The position numbers and the translations under genes are program-made. The notes under the pieces were generated by a model. The model saw nothing but the letters and a program-made list of their open reading frames with translations, made no database searches and was not told the DNA's origin. Below are positions 12,165 to 23,335 of a stretch of DNA of 52,500 nucleotides, piece after piece. Positions within the stretch are counted from its first letter, which is position 1; every line of letters begins with the position of its first letter. The stretch covers positions 1-52,500 of the forward strand of contig MCFG01000360.1 of the NCBI GenBank assembly GCA_002104895.1, given 5' to 3'. The DNA comes from Anaeromyces robustus (taxonomy: Eukaryota > Neocallimastigomycota > Neocallimastigomycetes > Neocallimastigales > Neocallimastigaceae).

Positions 12165-13040
12165 AGAATAATCATACAACATACATGGTTTCATAATAGT
12201 TTTTTTTTTTGTGTGACATAAACTGTTTTTTTTTTTTTTTTTTTTTTTATAATACTTTAATATTTGTAACATTTAATAAAAAAAAAAAAAAAGTATTTTT
12301 ATTTATATATTTATTCATTTATTTATTTAATCATTAGTATTTATGAATAAATAAATAAAACCCTTTTCATTAATAGTGCGTCGTATTTTTTAAAAAAATG
12401 AAATTACTATAAAAATATATAAAGATATATATATAATAAATATATATTTTAATTATTTTTTTTATTTAATTTTACTTTATTATTTTTATTATTACTTCTA
12501 TGTATATAAACTTTTTTGAAATTTTGAAATTTGAAACATGAAATTTGAATTTTGAATTTTGGAATTTGGAAATTGGAATTTATTTTATGTTGAATTATAT
12601 AAAATTCATTGAATTAAAATTTATAAATTTATTTTATTTTTTTTTTATTTCATTTTTTAATTTTTTTTTTTTTTCATAGTATTATTTCTATAAATATTTA
12701 TACTTTTTTTAGTAATTCTTTTTTTTTTAATTTGAAGAATTATAATAAATAAAAACGATAATTTTTAATAATTTAGATAATTTATAATATTGAATCTTCT
12801 ATTGATATTATTTAATTGATATAATATCTTAAATTAATTTACTATTAAATAAATATTGTTATTCTATTAATTATTATTATTATTTTTTTTATTAATTCTA
12901 CAGATGAAGAATTTGTAAATAAATAATAATAATAATTATAATAGGATGTTAAGTGTTATATAAATATTTCACTTTTTTTTTTTAATTTTTTATTTTTATT
13001 TTTATTTTTATTTATTTTTTTTTTTTAAATTTCAATTGAA
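11180..13040. other. Spacer dominated by poly(A), poly(T) and AATA repeats
   Basis: Low-complexity DNA between the ankyrin gene (plus) and the membrane-protein gene (minus), so both genes end into it. It includes A runs at 11341-11370, an AAATAT/AACATA-rich block at about 11840-12000, a 46-nt A tract at 12118-12163 and a T tract ending near 12248. No protein-like frame was seen. Confidence 0.65.
12118..12163. repeat. 46-nt poly(A) tract
   Basis: An uninterrupted run of 46 A residues, bounded by G at 12117 and C at 12164. A long T run ends about 85 nt downstream. Open frames across it encode only poly-Phe or poly-Lys and were discarded. Confidence 0.9.
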
Positions 13041-13733
13041 TTAGTTTTCTTCTTTCTTAGAAAATTTATTTGTAATCCATTGGACCAATTTTGAAAAGCA
13101 AAAAGTACCACCTATAATACCTATAACATATAAAATAGAAGCATAAACAGGTTGTTCATAAACTTTTAAAAATGGATATGGTCCTTCCATAACCTTAGCT
13201 ATATTTAAAACAAGAGTTACTGCACCATATATAACTGTTGGTAAAGTAGCAAATAATACATCTTTCATTGTAAGTAAACCATTTTCAAATAAAATGAAGG
13301 AAATTAATGAAAGTAATGGGCAAATGATATGGTGATATAATTGAGGTCCATAATAAAGTAATTCGCCTGAAAGTCCTAAAGAATAAAAATATGGAAGTAA
13401 AATAGTAAATACTACTACAAAAGTAACTGTAAGACATACTGTACTCATAAATCTTAATGTTCTTACACAACTTGGTATTTTTAATTGAAGTTTATTGGTA
13501 TCTACTTCATTATCAAGATTAACATCTTCTTTATTCTTTTTAATTTCCTTCATAGAACGACAGTAATAGATAACATAGATAACAGAAGTTATTAAACCAA
13601 AAGTATTAGATAATACAGTATAATAGATGAAATTATAGAAACCACCATTAAGTAAGCATAATATTAATCCCACAATTTCAAGTATTATCATCAATACATT
13701 GGAACAAAATCCTAACTTTTCATTAGTTGACAT
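13041..13733 (-). CDS. Six-transmembrane protein resembling Pr6Pr / AIG1-FAR-17a-type membrane proteins
   Basis: Intronless gene for 230 residues. Six hydrophobic segments are visible at about 11-30, 34-58, 93-116, 126-150, 156-180 and 195-220. A charged cytosol-like loop (KKNKEDVNLDNEVD) lies between the second and third, and the C-terminus is short and Lys/Glu-rich. The fourth segment starts with LYHHIICPLLSLISFILFE. A His pair in a membrane helix followed by Pro and an acidic residue recalls the Pr6Pr family of bacterial membrane proteins and, more distantly, the AIG1/FAR-17a hydrolases. This family call is from memory of motif style, not a search. No signal peptide beyond the first helix was seen. 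Transfer from a rumen bacterium is possible given the single exon and compact size, but is unproven. The substrate is unknown. Confidence 0.8.
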   Translation of the reverse strand: MSTNEKLGFCSNVLMIILEIVGLILCLLNGGFYNFIYYTVLSNTFGLITSVIYVIYYCRSMKEIKKNKEDVNLDNEVDTNKLQLKIPSCVRTLRFMSTVCLTVTFVVVFTILLPYFYSLGLSGELLYYGPQLYHHIICPLLSLISFILFENGLLTMKDVLFATLPTVIYGAVTLVLNIAKVMEGPYPFLKVYEQPVYASILYVIGIIGGTFCFSKLVQWITNKFSKKEEN

Positions 13734-15777
13734 TTTTTATAATTATTGATTAACTTGAAAAGATGATAACAAAAAAAAAAAAAAAATAGATAAAGAATAT
13801 TCTATTAATAAATATTGTTTATTATTGTTATATCTAAACAATTTTCTAAAAAAAATGTTATATTATTATATTATGTTTCTTTCTTTTTCTTTTTTATTTT
13901 TATTTTATTTTTTTTTTAATTTTTTATTTTTTATTTTTTTTTTTTATTTTTTATATTTAATACTCTTTTTTTTTTTTATTTTATCTTTTTTGATTGAAAT
14001 AATGACTTTTTACTTCTTTATATATTTTTTCATAAAAATTGGAAAAAAAATGCTTAAAATTTAATATTAATAAATTAATTAAAAAAAAAAATATTTTTTT
14101 TTAATTAATATTATTTAAATATTATTTAAATATCATCTAACTTTTTTTCTACAAATTATAAAAAAATATGATAATTATTATTAGTAGTTATTTATTAATT
14201 TATTTATTTATTTATTTACTTATTCATATTTATTTTATTTATTTATTAATAGTTATTTATTTATTTATTTATTAATGTTTATTTATAATTAAAATATATT
14301 AAATTTTATATTAAAAAAAGAAATTCAATATGATTTTTGTGTTACCTTTAATTACTAACAAAATAAAAATATAAATAATTTTTTTATATTTATATCACAA
14401 TCATTAATCCATCAATCAATAATTAAATAAATAAATGAACAAATAAATATATTATTAAATAAATAAATATAAGATAAAATAAATAAATAAATAAATGAAT
14501 ATATCAATACATAAAAAACGTATGATTCTATTTTTATTAATTTATTACTAATTATTATTATTATTTATAATATTGTAATTTCTATTTTAATTATAATAGT
14601 AGTAACATTAATATTATTATAAGTGATACTGTATAATAATAATTAAGATAATGACCAGAAAAGGGACAAAGGGATAATTATAATATTATATTATATCATT
14701 TTTTTTAAGTGAAGTATTACATTATTAATCATATCATTTCATAAAGACCATTCTAATAATAAATAATAAATAATAATTGAATATTAAGTTTCTTTAAAAA
14801 AAAATATTTTTTAACCAAAATGTTTTTTTTTTTTTTTTATAAAAAAATATGCTAAAATAAATTAAAAAAAATGAATAATATTATTATTCATTCTGTATTA
14901 ATAAACAATAGAAGAAAAAATAATAAAAAAAAATTTTTTTTCCTTAAATATAACTTTCATTCACATAATGTTAACTAATTTTGTATATTTTAATATTTTA
15001 TAACTTTTTTTTTAAATTATAAAATGAATCATTAATATTAGATAACATATATGTATTATGGAAAAATAGATATTAAAAAATATCCAATTATAGCTAAAAT
15101 TCAATTATATTATTTATTACTATTTTTTATTATTATTATTATTAATAATTAATTATTATTTATTATTTATTATTATTATTATTATTAAATTGTTACTATT
15201 AATAATGTACATTTTTTTTTTTTTTAATTTTACAAATATAATTATATTTCACATTAATATGTCTTTATATAATAATAATCATTTTTCATTTTTTAATCCA
15301 CTGAAAAAAAATTTTTATATTATTACTAAATAACTTTTTAAATGTCTTTTAAGATAAAAGTGTAAAAGCTAAATAAAACAAAATATTTTCCAATTTTTAT
15401 ATACAAATTAAAATAGATCATAAACAAAATACAATGAATTATATTTTAAAAATAAAAAAAAAAAACATTTCAATATCTAATATTAAAACGATTATTATAT
15501 TTATTATAATAATATATACGTATAATTCATTTAATACCTAAATAATCAAACATTATAATTTATTTAGAATTTATAAAAAATATATATTTTTATCATAGTT
15601 TTTATATTTTATCTTTAATTTATTGCTTTTTAAAAAAATCATAAATTTTGATGGTAAAACTAAATATTATAGTCTTAATTTCTACTAAGGTAAAATAATA
15701 TAAATGTAATAAGTATTATGTTACATATTGTGTATAATAGTCTTATTAAATAAATAAAATAAAATAAAATAAATAAG

Positions 15778-15812
<35 letters not shown>

Positions 15813-16077
15813 GTGAATAAACAAATATATGATATAAAATTATAATAATAATAAATAATAAATAATAAATAATAAATAATAAATAATAAATAATAAATAA
15901 TAAATAATAAATAATAAATAATAAATAATAAATAATAAATAATAAATAATAAATAATAAATAATAAATAATAAATAATAAGTAATAAATAATAATAAATA
16001 TATAATAACAAAGAAATATTATTTTATTATATTATTTTAACAATTGTTATTATTTTTAAAATATTTATTTATTGTAT

Positions 16078-16108
<31 letters not shown>

Positions 16109-16140
16109 TTATTTATATATTTATATATATATATATATAT

Positions 16141-16175
<35 letters not shown>

Positions 16176-16574
16176 CACATTATTTATAATTATTTTTTTT
16201 TTTAATTTTATTTTTTTTTTTTTGATTTATTATAGTTTTATTTTTTTTTAAAAAAAAAGTAAAATCATTTTTTATAGTTAATTTATATATTTACTTTTTT
16301 TTTTATTAATATTGATATATACAAAGTTAATATAATAAATATAAATTTTAATAAATGAATCATTTATTTTGTTTTATCAAATGTAAAAAAATATATATAT
16401 ATTTAACTATATTACATTTAAATAAAAAATAAATATTATAAAAATTATTATGATGATGTTATTTATATATAATATTGCTTTTTTTTTTTCTCTCTTTTTA
16501 TTATTATTATTTATTATTATTATTTATTATTATTTATAATTTTTTTTTTCATTTCATCATAATATTTTAATTAT
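13734..16574. other. Spacer with T-rich, (AAATAAT)n and ATTT repeats
   Basis: About 2.8 kb without a credible gene. It holds T-rich DNA at 13860-13990, ATTT runs at 14185-14280, a long heptameric (AAATAAT)n array at about 15849-15981, and ATTT runs at 16070-16175. The Phe/Leu/Tyr-only open frames here are translations of repeats. Confidence 0.65.
15849..15981. repeat. Heptanucleotide (AAATAAT)n satellite
   Basis: Nearly perfect head-to-tail copies of a 7-nt unit, about nineteen of them, preceded by an AAAT run at about 15775-15815. The period of seven distinguishes it from the triplet and tetramer arrays elsewhere in the window. Confidence 0.85.
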
Positions 16575-17549
16575 TTATAAAACATAGTAAAATAAAACAC
16601 TTAAACTAAGTAAGAAAGTACTACCAATTTTAAAACTTCTTGCACTACTACTAGTTTTGTTAGCTTCGAGAGTTTCTCCATTATTATCAAATTCACCAAG
16701 AACTTTGACAGTAGGATTACCGGGACATTTATCATTCAAACGTTTAAGAATTTCATTCATTAAATTTGAATCATCTCTCTTTTGTTTGTTTTCTAACTTA
16801 TTTACATATTTATTTAAAATAGTATTTACAGAATCACCATTCGATACAATAAAGTTAAGACCATTAATAGCTGTTTCTTTACATTTTTGAGATTTACAAG
16901 TTTCTTCAATAGCAGTGTTATAAGCAGGATCATCAATACTTAATTTTTGTTTATTATTAAATAATGAATTTATTGGACAATACTTATCTCCATCTCTAGC
17001 ACAATAAAAATCTATCATACTAACTGACATATCTACTATATCCTGGAATTTTTTATCAACACTCTTACATTCAGAATTCTCAATAATTTTTTTACCTAAA
17101 AGTTTAACACATTTTTCACTATTATAAATGTTACATTTTTCTTCAAATTTTTCTTGAATTATTCCTGATGGTAAACAAGCATTATATTCATCAATAATTT
17201 TTTTACATTCTGTATTTATATTAAATGAAGCAAGAGCTTGATTATCACTATTACCACTGGTTTTTTGATCTTGATTATCAGTATTAACATTTGTATCTTG
17301 AACTTTACCATTATCTTGAACTTTATCATCAGTATCAGTACTAGTTTCAAGAACTTGACCATCAAGCTCTGTATTTCCAGTATTACTAGTAACATGAGTG
17401 GTTGGACCAGCGTCACCATCTTCACCATTAGTATTACTATTACCAGCAGGTGTTCCTATTTTATCTTCCATTTTATCTCTTCTTTCAATAGAGTAAGAAA
17501 GAGCAGAAGAAGCAGCAATTAAAGAAACTAAAATAGTTGAGAATTTCAT
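16575..17549 (-). CDS. Secreted cysteine-rich, putatively GPI-anchored protein (paralogue 2)
   Basis: Single-exon gene for 324 residues. Signal peptide MKFSTILVSLIAASSALS (1-18), then a dibasic Arg-Arg at ~23-24. Residues ~28-110 are a Thr/Asn/Asp/Gly-rich linker likely to be extended and O-glycosylated. The family cysteine framework follows: CKKIIDEYNAC, YNSEKC, ENSECK, FYCARDGDKYCP and EETCKSQKC. A second Kex2-like Lys-Arg-Asp site lies in NKQKRDDSN before the last cysteine (NDKC). The C-terminal ~20 residues (IGSTFLLSLSVLFYYVL) are hydrophobic after a Ser-rich stretch, like a GPI signal. It shares most with the plus-strand paralogue at 34006. The function is unknown; a cell-surface role is inferred. 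Confidence 0.88.
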   Translation of the reverse strand: MKFSTILVSLIAASSALSYSIERRDKMEDKIGTPAGNSNTNGEDGDAGPTTHVTSNTGNTELDGQVLETSTDTDDKVQDNGKVQDTNVNTDNQDQKTSGNSDNQALASFNINTECKKIIDEYNACLPSGIIQEKFEEKCNIYNSEKCVKLLGKKIIENSECKSVDKKFQDIVDMSVSMIDFYCARDGDKYCPINSLFNNKQKLSIDDPAYNTAIEETCKSQKCKETAINGLNFIVSNGDSVNTILNKYVNKLENKQKRDDSNLMNEILKRLNDKCPGNPTVKVLGEFDNNGETLEANKTSSSARSFKIGSTFLLSLSVLFYYVL

Positions 17550-17831
17550 CTTTATTTATTTTTTATTTTTATTGTAGTATTATATCATAAAGTGTTTTAT
17601 TTTTATTTTTTAATTTAATTTTATTTTTTACTTTATTTTATTTTATTATATTTTATCTTAGTATATTTTATTTTATTTTTTTTTTTTTTTTATTTCTTTT
17701 TATTTTATTTTTTTATTTTTTTTACTTTTTTTTTTTATTTTAATTAATTATTTATATTTTTTATAAAAAAATCGATTTTTTATTTTTAAACTTTTTATTT
17801 TTTTTTAATTTTTTTTCGAAGATTCATTTTA

Positions 17832-17933
17832 TATATATACATAAAATTTTAATTAGTTCAAATTCAATGCTTGATTATAATTGGTAGAATAAATTATTTA
17901 CCAATTATAATCAATTAAAATTTTATATATATA
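17832..17933. repeat. Foldback (inverted repeat) upstream of paralogue 2
   Basis: Outer arms at about 17832-17854 and 17913-17933 and perfect 14-nt inner arms at 17873-17886 and 17899-17912 (gattataattggta and its complement) are nested around a short centre. The unpaired bases lie mainly between the left outer and inner arms. It is about 280 nt upstream of the start codon at 17549. It could be a small MITE-like relic or a cruciform-forming element; no target-site duplication was established. Confidence 0.6.
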
Positions 17934-18149
17934 ATACATATAATATATTATAATATACTTTACTATATTTTATATATTAATTAATTTAATGTTAAAAACA
18001 ATTAAATTAAAGACAGTCATCACAAAAAAAAAAAAAATAAAAATAAAAAAATAAATAAATACAAAATATAATAATTTAAGAAAAAAAAAATTGGCAAGAA
18101 TTTTTAATATGATAATGCATCTAAAACAGTACATAATTTACAATAACAA

Positions 18150-18198
18150 TTAATAATAATAAATAATAATAAAATAAATAATAAATAATAATAAAATA

Positions 18199-18231
<33 letters not shown>

Positions 18232-18365
18232 TAAATAATAAATAATAATTATAATAATAATAAATAATAAATAATAAATAATAATTATAATAATAATAAT
18301 AAATAATAATTATAATAATAATAATAACTATAATAATAATAATTATAATAATAATAATAATAATT
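18150..18365. repeat. (TAA)n / (AATAATT)n simple-repeat block
   Basis: TAA triplets mixed with AAATAATAATT units run for about 215 nt. Pure low-complexity DNA with no reading frame. Confidence 0.8.
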
Positions 18366-18659
18366 TTAACTTGAAAAAAAAGGTATACATTATAAATTAC
18401 AATATATTAATATTATATCATTAATTATTAATTAAATTATATTTTATTATATGTATATCATTTTTTATTCATTTAAATATTTTTGATAAGAGTTTAAAAT
18501 TTATGTAGTTGAAGTTAACAAACTATTGTTAAACTAAAATAATATAAAATAATACGTTTAGTAGGAAATTATCAAAACTGACATTACAGTAGGACAACCA
18601 GCTATATAGTTAAATATTTTTATATAATAATTAATTTTAAATAAAAAATAAATAAAATA

Positions 18660-19020
18660 ATTTTATTTTATAAGTTTCTATATTACATAAATTCTTTAAT
18701 CACTGAAACTCGAACGAGGATTATTTTGAATATGCTCTATATGTTAGGAAAAACCAAATAAAGGATGTATTAATGATGAATGTGTTGTTGTAGACATATT
18801 GTTCAGAAAGAGCACCAACAAATAAATACCAGACTACAGACAGAGAGTTCAAATTTTGGTTTGAAGAAAAATTTGGTTTTAATATTGTATTATTGAATAG
18901 AATTATTTTTGTGGTAATACGCAAAACCTTTTGTGACACTACGTTAATTGAATTAATGTATGGGCGTAAATTAGATTCCGTCTGCTATTAAGAGAAATTT
19001 GAGAGATTTTTCTTCAAGGA
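18660..19020. other. Unassigned block of higher sequence complexity
   Basis: This ~360-nt stretch is visibly less A+T-biased than its surroundings, with words such as ctcgaacgagg, accagactacagacagaga and ttccgtctgc. A 72-codon frame on the minus strand (18721-18939) is open, but it lacks a signal peptide or a recognisable motif. It may be a decayed gene or transposon fragment. Nothing stronger can be said from sequence alone. Confidence 0.35.
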
Positions 19021-19733
19021 TATATTTTCTCTTATCTATTTTTTTTTTTACTTTTTTTTTTTTTTAATGCACACAGTTTGTACCTTTAATGGGTTTAAAT
19101 GTTAATATTTATATATATGAATCATAAAAAAAAGCACAAAATAAAAAAAAAAATGATACTAATAAGAAAAAACCAGATAAACATTACAGATAATAATGAA
19201 TAATACTGGAGGGTATAAAGTAGTATAGTAATATATAAAAATAATAAATCCATACTAACTCTTAATTCTACATAGGGAATTGAAGAAAAATTGATCTATC
19301 AATATTATTAATAATAACTAATATTTAAAGAAATTCATAATTAAGAAACATATATAATAAAATAAAAATAAATTAATTAAATTTATAAAGAAAATGCTAA
19401 TTATAAATTGATCTATCCTATTTTTATTCAATTCAAGTGAACAATTTGACCTATTTTACGTATAACTTATAACTTTTTCATATACATATCAATTTAAAGG
19501 ATTTAAATTTTAATAATAATTATTAATAAAACTTTTGGTTAAAATTAATGATTTATAAATAATTTTTATTTATTTTATATTTATATTTCATTTTTATATT
19601 TACTTTATTATTATTACATTTTTTATTTATAGTTTATTTATATTTTATTATTTTATTTATATTTATATTTTATTTTATTTATATTTATATTTTATTTATA
19701 TTTTATTTTATTTTTATTTTTATTTTATTTTTA

Positions 19734-19764
<31 letters not shown>

Positions 19765-19914
19765 TCTTTTTATTTTACTTCTTTTTATTTTACTTCTTTT
19801 TATTTTATTATATTATTTGTTTAATAATTTAATTTATAAGTAAATTATTAATTAATCTTAAATTTTATTTTTTATATTATATATTTTAAAAATAAAATAG
19901 GATTTATATATAAT

Positions 19915-19976
19915 TTAACACTATTCAATAGTGTTAATATTTAATTTTAACTGCTTTATACACTATTCAATAGTGT
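19915..19976. repeat. Twin palindromes in the 3' flank of the GH43 gene
   Basis: A 23-nt palindrome with one central base (19915-19937) and a 17-nt copy (19960-19976) share the core acactattcaatagtgt. They lie 30-90 nt beyond the stop codon of the minus-strand GH43 gene, so they would form short hairpins in its 3' UTR. Confidence 0.7.
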
Positions 19977-20005
19977 TGAAAATTATTTTTTTTTTTTTAA
20001 CTAGA

Positions 20006-21558
20006 TTAACACTTTTCAATTGGGCTAATAGATCCATCTTCATTGTATTCAAATTCAGTGAAGGCAACACTTCTGTGGAAGTCACCACCATCTGGAAGGT
20101 CACCAGTGTGGTAGAAGAAGTAAGAATGACCTTGGTATTCAACAACAGCTGGGTGATTAGTGAAAGTTTTGTCTTCATGTTCTTCCATAACAACACCACC
20201 ATACTTCCATGGACCAGTTGGAGAAGTTGAAGTAGAGTAACCAATGTATTCAGTTTGATAACCCTTTCTGAAACCAGCAAAGATCATATAGTAAAGACCA
20301 TTTCTCTTAGTGAAGTATGGACCTTCACCATAAGTTGTACCTCCATTAGCACCTTCACCGAAGGATTCAACAGTCATTGGAACATCAACAACACCAACTT
20401 CTTCATTGTAAGAAACCATATCTTCATTTAAGAGAACATATCTAAGTTGTGGATTACCAAAGTATAAGTAGGCTTGACCATCATCATCAATGAAAACGGT
20501 TGGATCAAAATCAATCCAATCATCTTGATAAACAAGTGGTTTACCAGTATCTTTGAATGGACCAACTGGAGAATCAGCAATAGCAACACCAACAGCCATA
20601 CCACCATCAATCTTATGAGCTGGGTAATAGAAGTAGTATTTACCATTTCTTTCAACAGTTTGTGGAGCCCAAGCTCTATCATCAGCCCAAGTAATATCAT
20701 CTAAAGAGAGGATTTCACCATGATTAGTCCAATTAACCATATCCTTAGTAGAGAATACGTACCAATTTTCCATAGTATAGAAATTGTTTTTAAGGACATC
20801 TTCATCATGAGTAGTGTAAAGGTAAAGAGTATCATTAAATACTACTGGAGCTGGATCAGCTGTGTACATTGAAGTAGTGATATGTTTAGCACAGACTCTT
20901 TCTTTTTCTAATAAAAAATTAAAAAATATAAAAAAAGTTTTAATAAAATAAAATAAAATAAAAAATAATTATATTTATATTTAAATATAATCTAATATAT
21001 ATTGTTTTATATTTTGTTTTATTTATATATATATATTTAATTTAAAATATATATTTATCAATAAATAAAAAAAATTATAATATTTACTTTCTGCCTTAGT
21101 ACAAGAATCTTTGAGACCACACCATTTATTGTTTTCAAAACCCCATTTACCTTCTTCATCTTCTAATACAACATTACATTCATTACAACAGTGGTATTGT
21201 GGGAAAGAGAAACATTGATTAACTTCATCTTTTTTATCACAAATAGATGGGTCAACTTTTTATATTAATATTTAAGTATAATTTTTTAATAAATATATAA
21301 AAAATTTTTTTATTTAATAAATATTTAATTTAAAAATTAATATTATATTTAATATTTATATAGTATTAATAATTTTATATATATTAAATAATAATAATAA
21401 TTATAATTAAACTTACTAATACACCAATCTTGGTTTTCAGCTCCCCATTCAACGCCATCTTCAGTAACTATAACGTTACAAGTATGGGTACAGTTACTGT
21501 AAGCATTAACAACTCCGTAACTAGCAAATAATAAAGATAAAGCAGTTAAAAATTTCAT
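20006..21558 (-). CDS. Cellulosomal GH43 glycoside hydrolase with two fungal dockerins (copy A, three exons)
   Basis: Spliced gene with exons 21558-21417, 21255-21088 and 20907-20006, giving 403 residues. The introns (161 and 180 nt) start GTAAGT and GTAAAT, end in AG and both fall in phase 1. Signal peptide MKFLTALSLLFASYGVVNA. Dockerin 1 (~20-47) is CTHTC...WGAENQDWC. Dockerin 2 (~62-95) has CFSFPQYHCCNECNVV...GKWGFENNKWCG. A very short linker leads to a family-43 five-blade propeller domain. The putative catalytic base Asp121 (YTADPAP), the pKa-modulating Asp238 (IDFDPTVF) and the acid Glu298 (YGEGPYF) are all present. Family knowledge predicts arabinofuranosidase, xylosidase or arabinanase activity on plant cell walls while docked to the fungal cellulosome. 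The product ends in a lone Cys. It is a close paralogue of the gene at 27209 in opposite orientation. Substrate specificity cannot be read from sequence. Confidence 0.92.
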
Positions 21559-22306
21559 TTTTTTTTATCTTACTATTTTATTTTATTTTAATTTATTTTT
21601 TTTATTTAAATTTAATTTAATTTAAATAATGAAGAAAAAAAAAAAAAAAGAAATAAAAAAGAAAATTTTGCTTTATTTATATAATTCTCAGTTTATGTAA
21701 TTTTTATATTTGAAACATTTTTTTTATTTTTTTATTACTTATTATTCCTTTTTTATAAAATAATAATAATAATAATAATAATTATAATTAATTCGTCCTA
21801 TTTAATAATAATGATTATTATATAATTTTTAATATTGTTATTTTTTTTTTGAACAATTGGTAAACATTCTAATTTTATTTAATATAGTTTGTAATGATGA
21901 AGATCTTTTAGGTAATGTATTAATTGTAAATGAAAGTTTTAATATTATTATGTTAATTTTAATAATATTTTAACATATTTTTTTAAGGAGAACTTTATTT
22001 ATTATTAATTGAAATATAATATAATAAAAAAAAAAAATTACAAGAAATATTAATAAATATTATTTTTAAATTATTTACAATAATTTAAGATGACTAATTT
22101 TTTTATATATTATTAATTCTATTGAATATTATATTACAATTAATTTATAATATATATATATATTAATTTTTAATCCTATTGGAAAATAATACTAATTTGT
22201 TTAAATGGTTATACATTTATTACATTATTTATTTATTTATAAATTTATTTATTATAATTATTATTATTTATTTATTTATTATTTATTTATTATTATATTT
22301 ATCTAT

Positions 22307-22337
<31 letters not shown>

Positions 22338-23265
22338 TGGTGATATTTTGGATAATGTTTGTAAAAGATACAATAATTATAATTTATTAATAATTAAAGT
22401 TTATTACTATCCCAAAAAAAAAAAAAAAAAAAAAAAAAGATTAATACGGTATTCATTATTTATTACTAATTTAATATATTACAACAATAAAAAGTTTATT
22501 TTATAATTAATTTTAATTTTTAATAATTTAATTAAAAATTTAATAATTTCTTATTTTATTAAAAGATAAAAAAAAATTTTTTCTTTTTTCTTGTTATTAT
22601 CCAAATATTAAATATCAGTTTTCTTTTATATATATATTTTTATAATTAATTTTATATTTATATTATTTATTATATATTTGTTTAAGGTAACTTGTATGTT
22701 AACTTTTTTAACTCTTTTTTTTTTATAATTATAAATAAAAAATAAAATTTATATTACTATATTATAAGTTATAATATCATAATATTTATATTTAATTATT
22801 ATACGAGTGGCATATCTCCTTATATTATAATATTTCTTTATATTAAATATAAAAATTTTTTTACTTTATAATTCTTTTTCTCCTAAAATTTAATTTTTCA
22901 TGATGAACTCCTTATATGCCAATATATTTTTATATAACACAATATTATTTATAATCTATACTTTTCTTATATAGATAATACTTTTTTCATTTATTTTAAT
23001 TTATAGTTATGATGGAAATTACTATATATATTTTATATATTTTTTTGTTATGTTAAAAAAACTCATATTAATATTGTTATTATTAAATTATATTAAATAT
23101 TTATTTAATCAATATAAAAATAAAATATTTAGTATTAAAGAAAAAAAGATTACTGAGGTCAAATGATATTTTTAACATTTAAAAAGTTTTATGAGAAAAT
23201 TAAAATAAATTTAGTTCTATATTTTTTCTTATAAATATTTAATTTTTAATAATCTAAATTATTAG

Positions 23266-23335
23266 TACTTGACGTATGCTTGACGTGTACTTGATATTAA
23301 CTGGTTGTTGAGAGTTGGCTGTTGCCAAGGGTTAA
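23266..23335. promoter_or_regulatory. G+C-richer island with TGACGT cores between divergent GH43 genes
   Basis: A ~70-nt island with two TGACGT words (tacttgacgtatgc and cttgacgtgtac) and an inverted ttggctgttgccaa stands out in an otherwise A/T-only region. TGACGT is the half-site bound by many fungal bZIP/CREB-type factors. A regulatory role in the divergent intergenic region is inference only. It is about 1.7 kb from the minus-strand start and 3.9 kb from the plus-strand start. Confidence 0.3.

Larger units (their letters stand above)
17550..20005. other. Spacer with a hairpin, TAA repeats and a non-repetitive block
   Basis: T-rich 5' flank of the gene that starts at 17549, then a foldback at 17832-17933, TAA/TAAT repeats at about 18150-18365, and a block of less biased sequence at about 18660-19020 that has no recognisable product. 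TTTTA/TTTAT repeats at about 19560-19810 follow, and two small palindromes lie at 19915-19976 next to the GH43 stop codon. No gene could be supported. Confidence 0.6.

Noticed and set aside
13825-14064. 79-codon Phe-rich frame
   Set aside because: Poly(T) spacer translated as Phe/Leu. It could mimic a membrane segment but has no mixed composition.
15721-16011. 96-codon frame with a periodic Leu-Leu-Phe-Ile-Ile-Tyr-Tyr pattern
   Set aside because: It is the heptanucleotide AAATAAT array read in frame. Period seven nucleotides gives a seven-residue peptide repeat, which is an artefact.
20428-20704. Frames in other registers of the GH43 exon (and matching ones at 28051-28327)
   Set aside because: Shadows of the catalytic exon. 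The GH43 motifs lie in only one frame, and the shadow frames recur in both paralogues simply because the DNA is similar.
21349-21416. Continuation of the dockerin frame past Trp-Cys-Ile in copy A (and 27351-27451 in copy B)
   Set aside because: Read-through of intron 1. The GTAAGT donor, the AG acceptor and restored dockerin coding in the same phase show that it is intronic.
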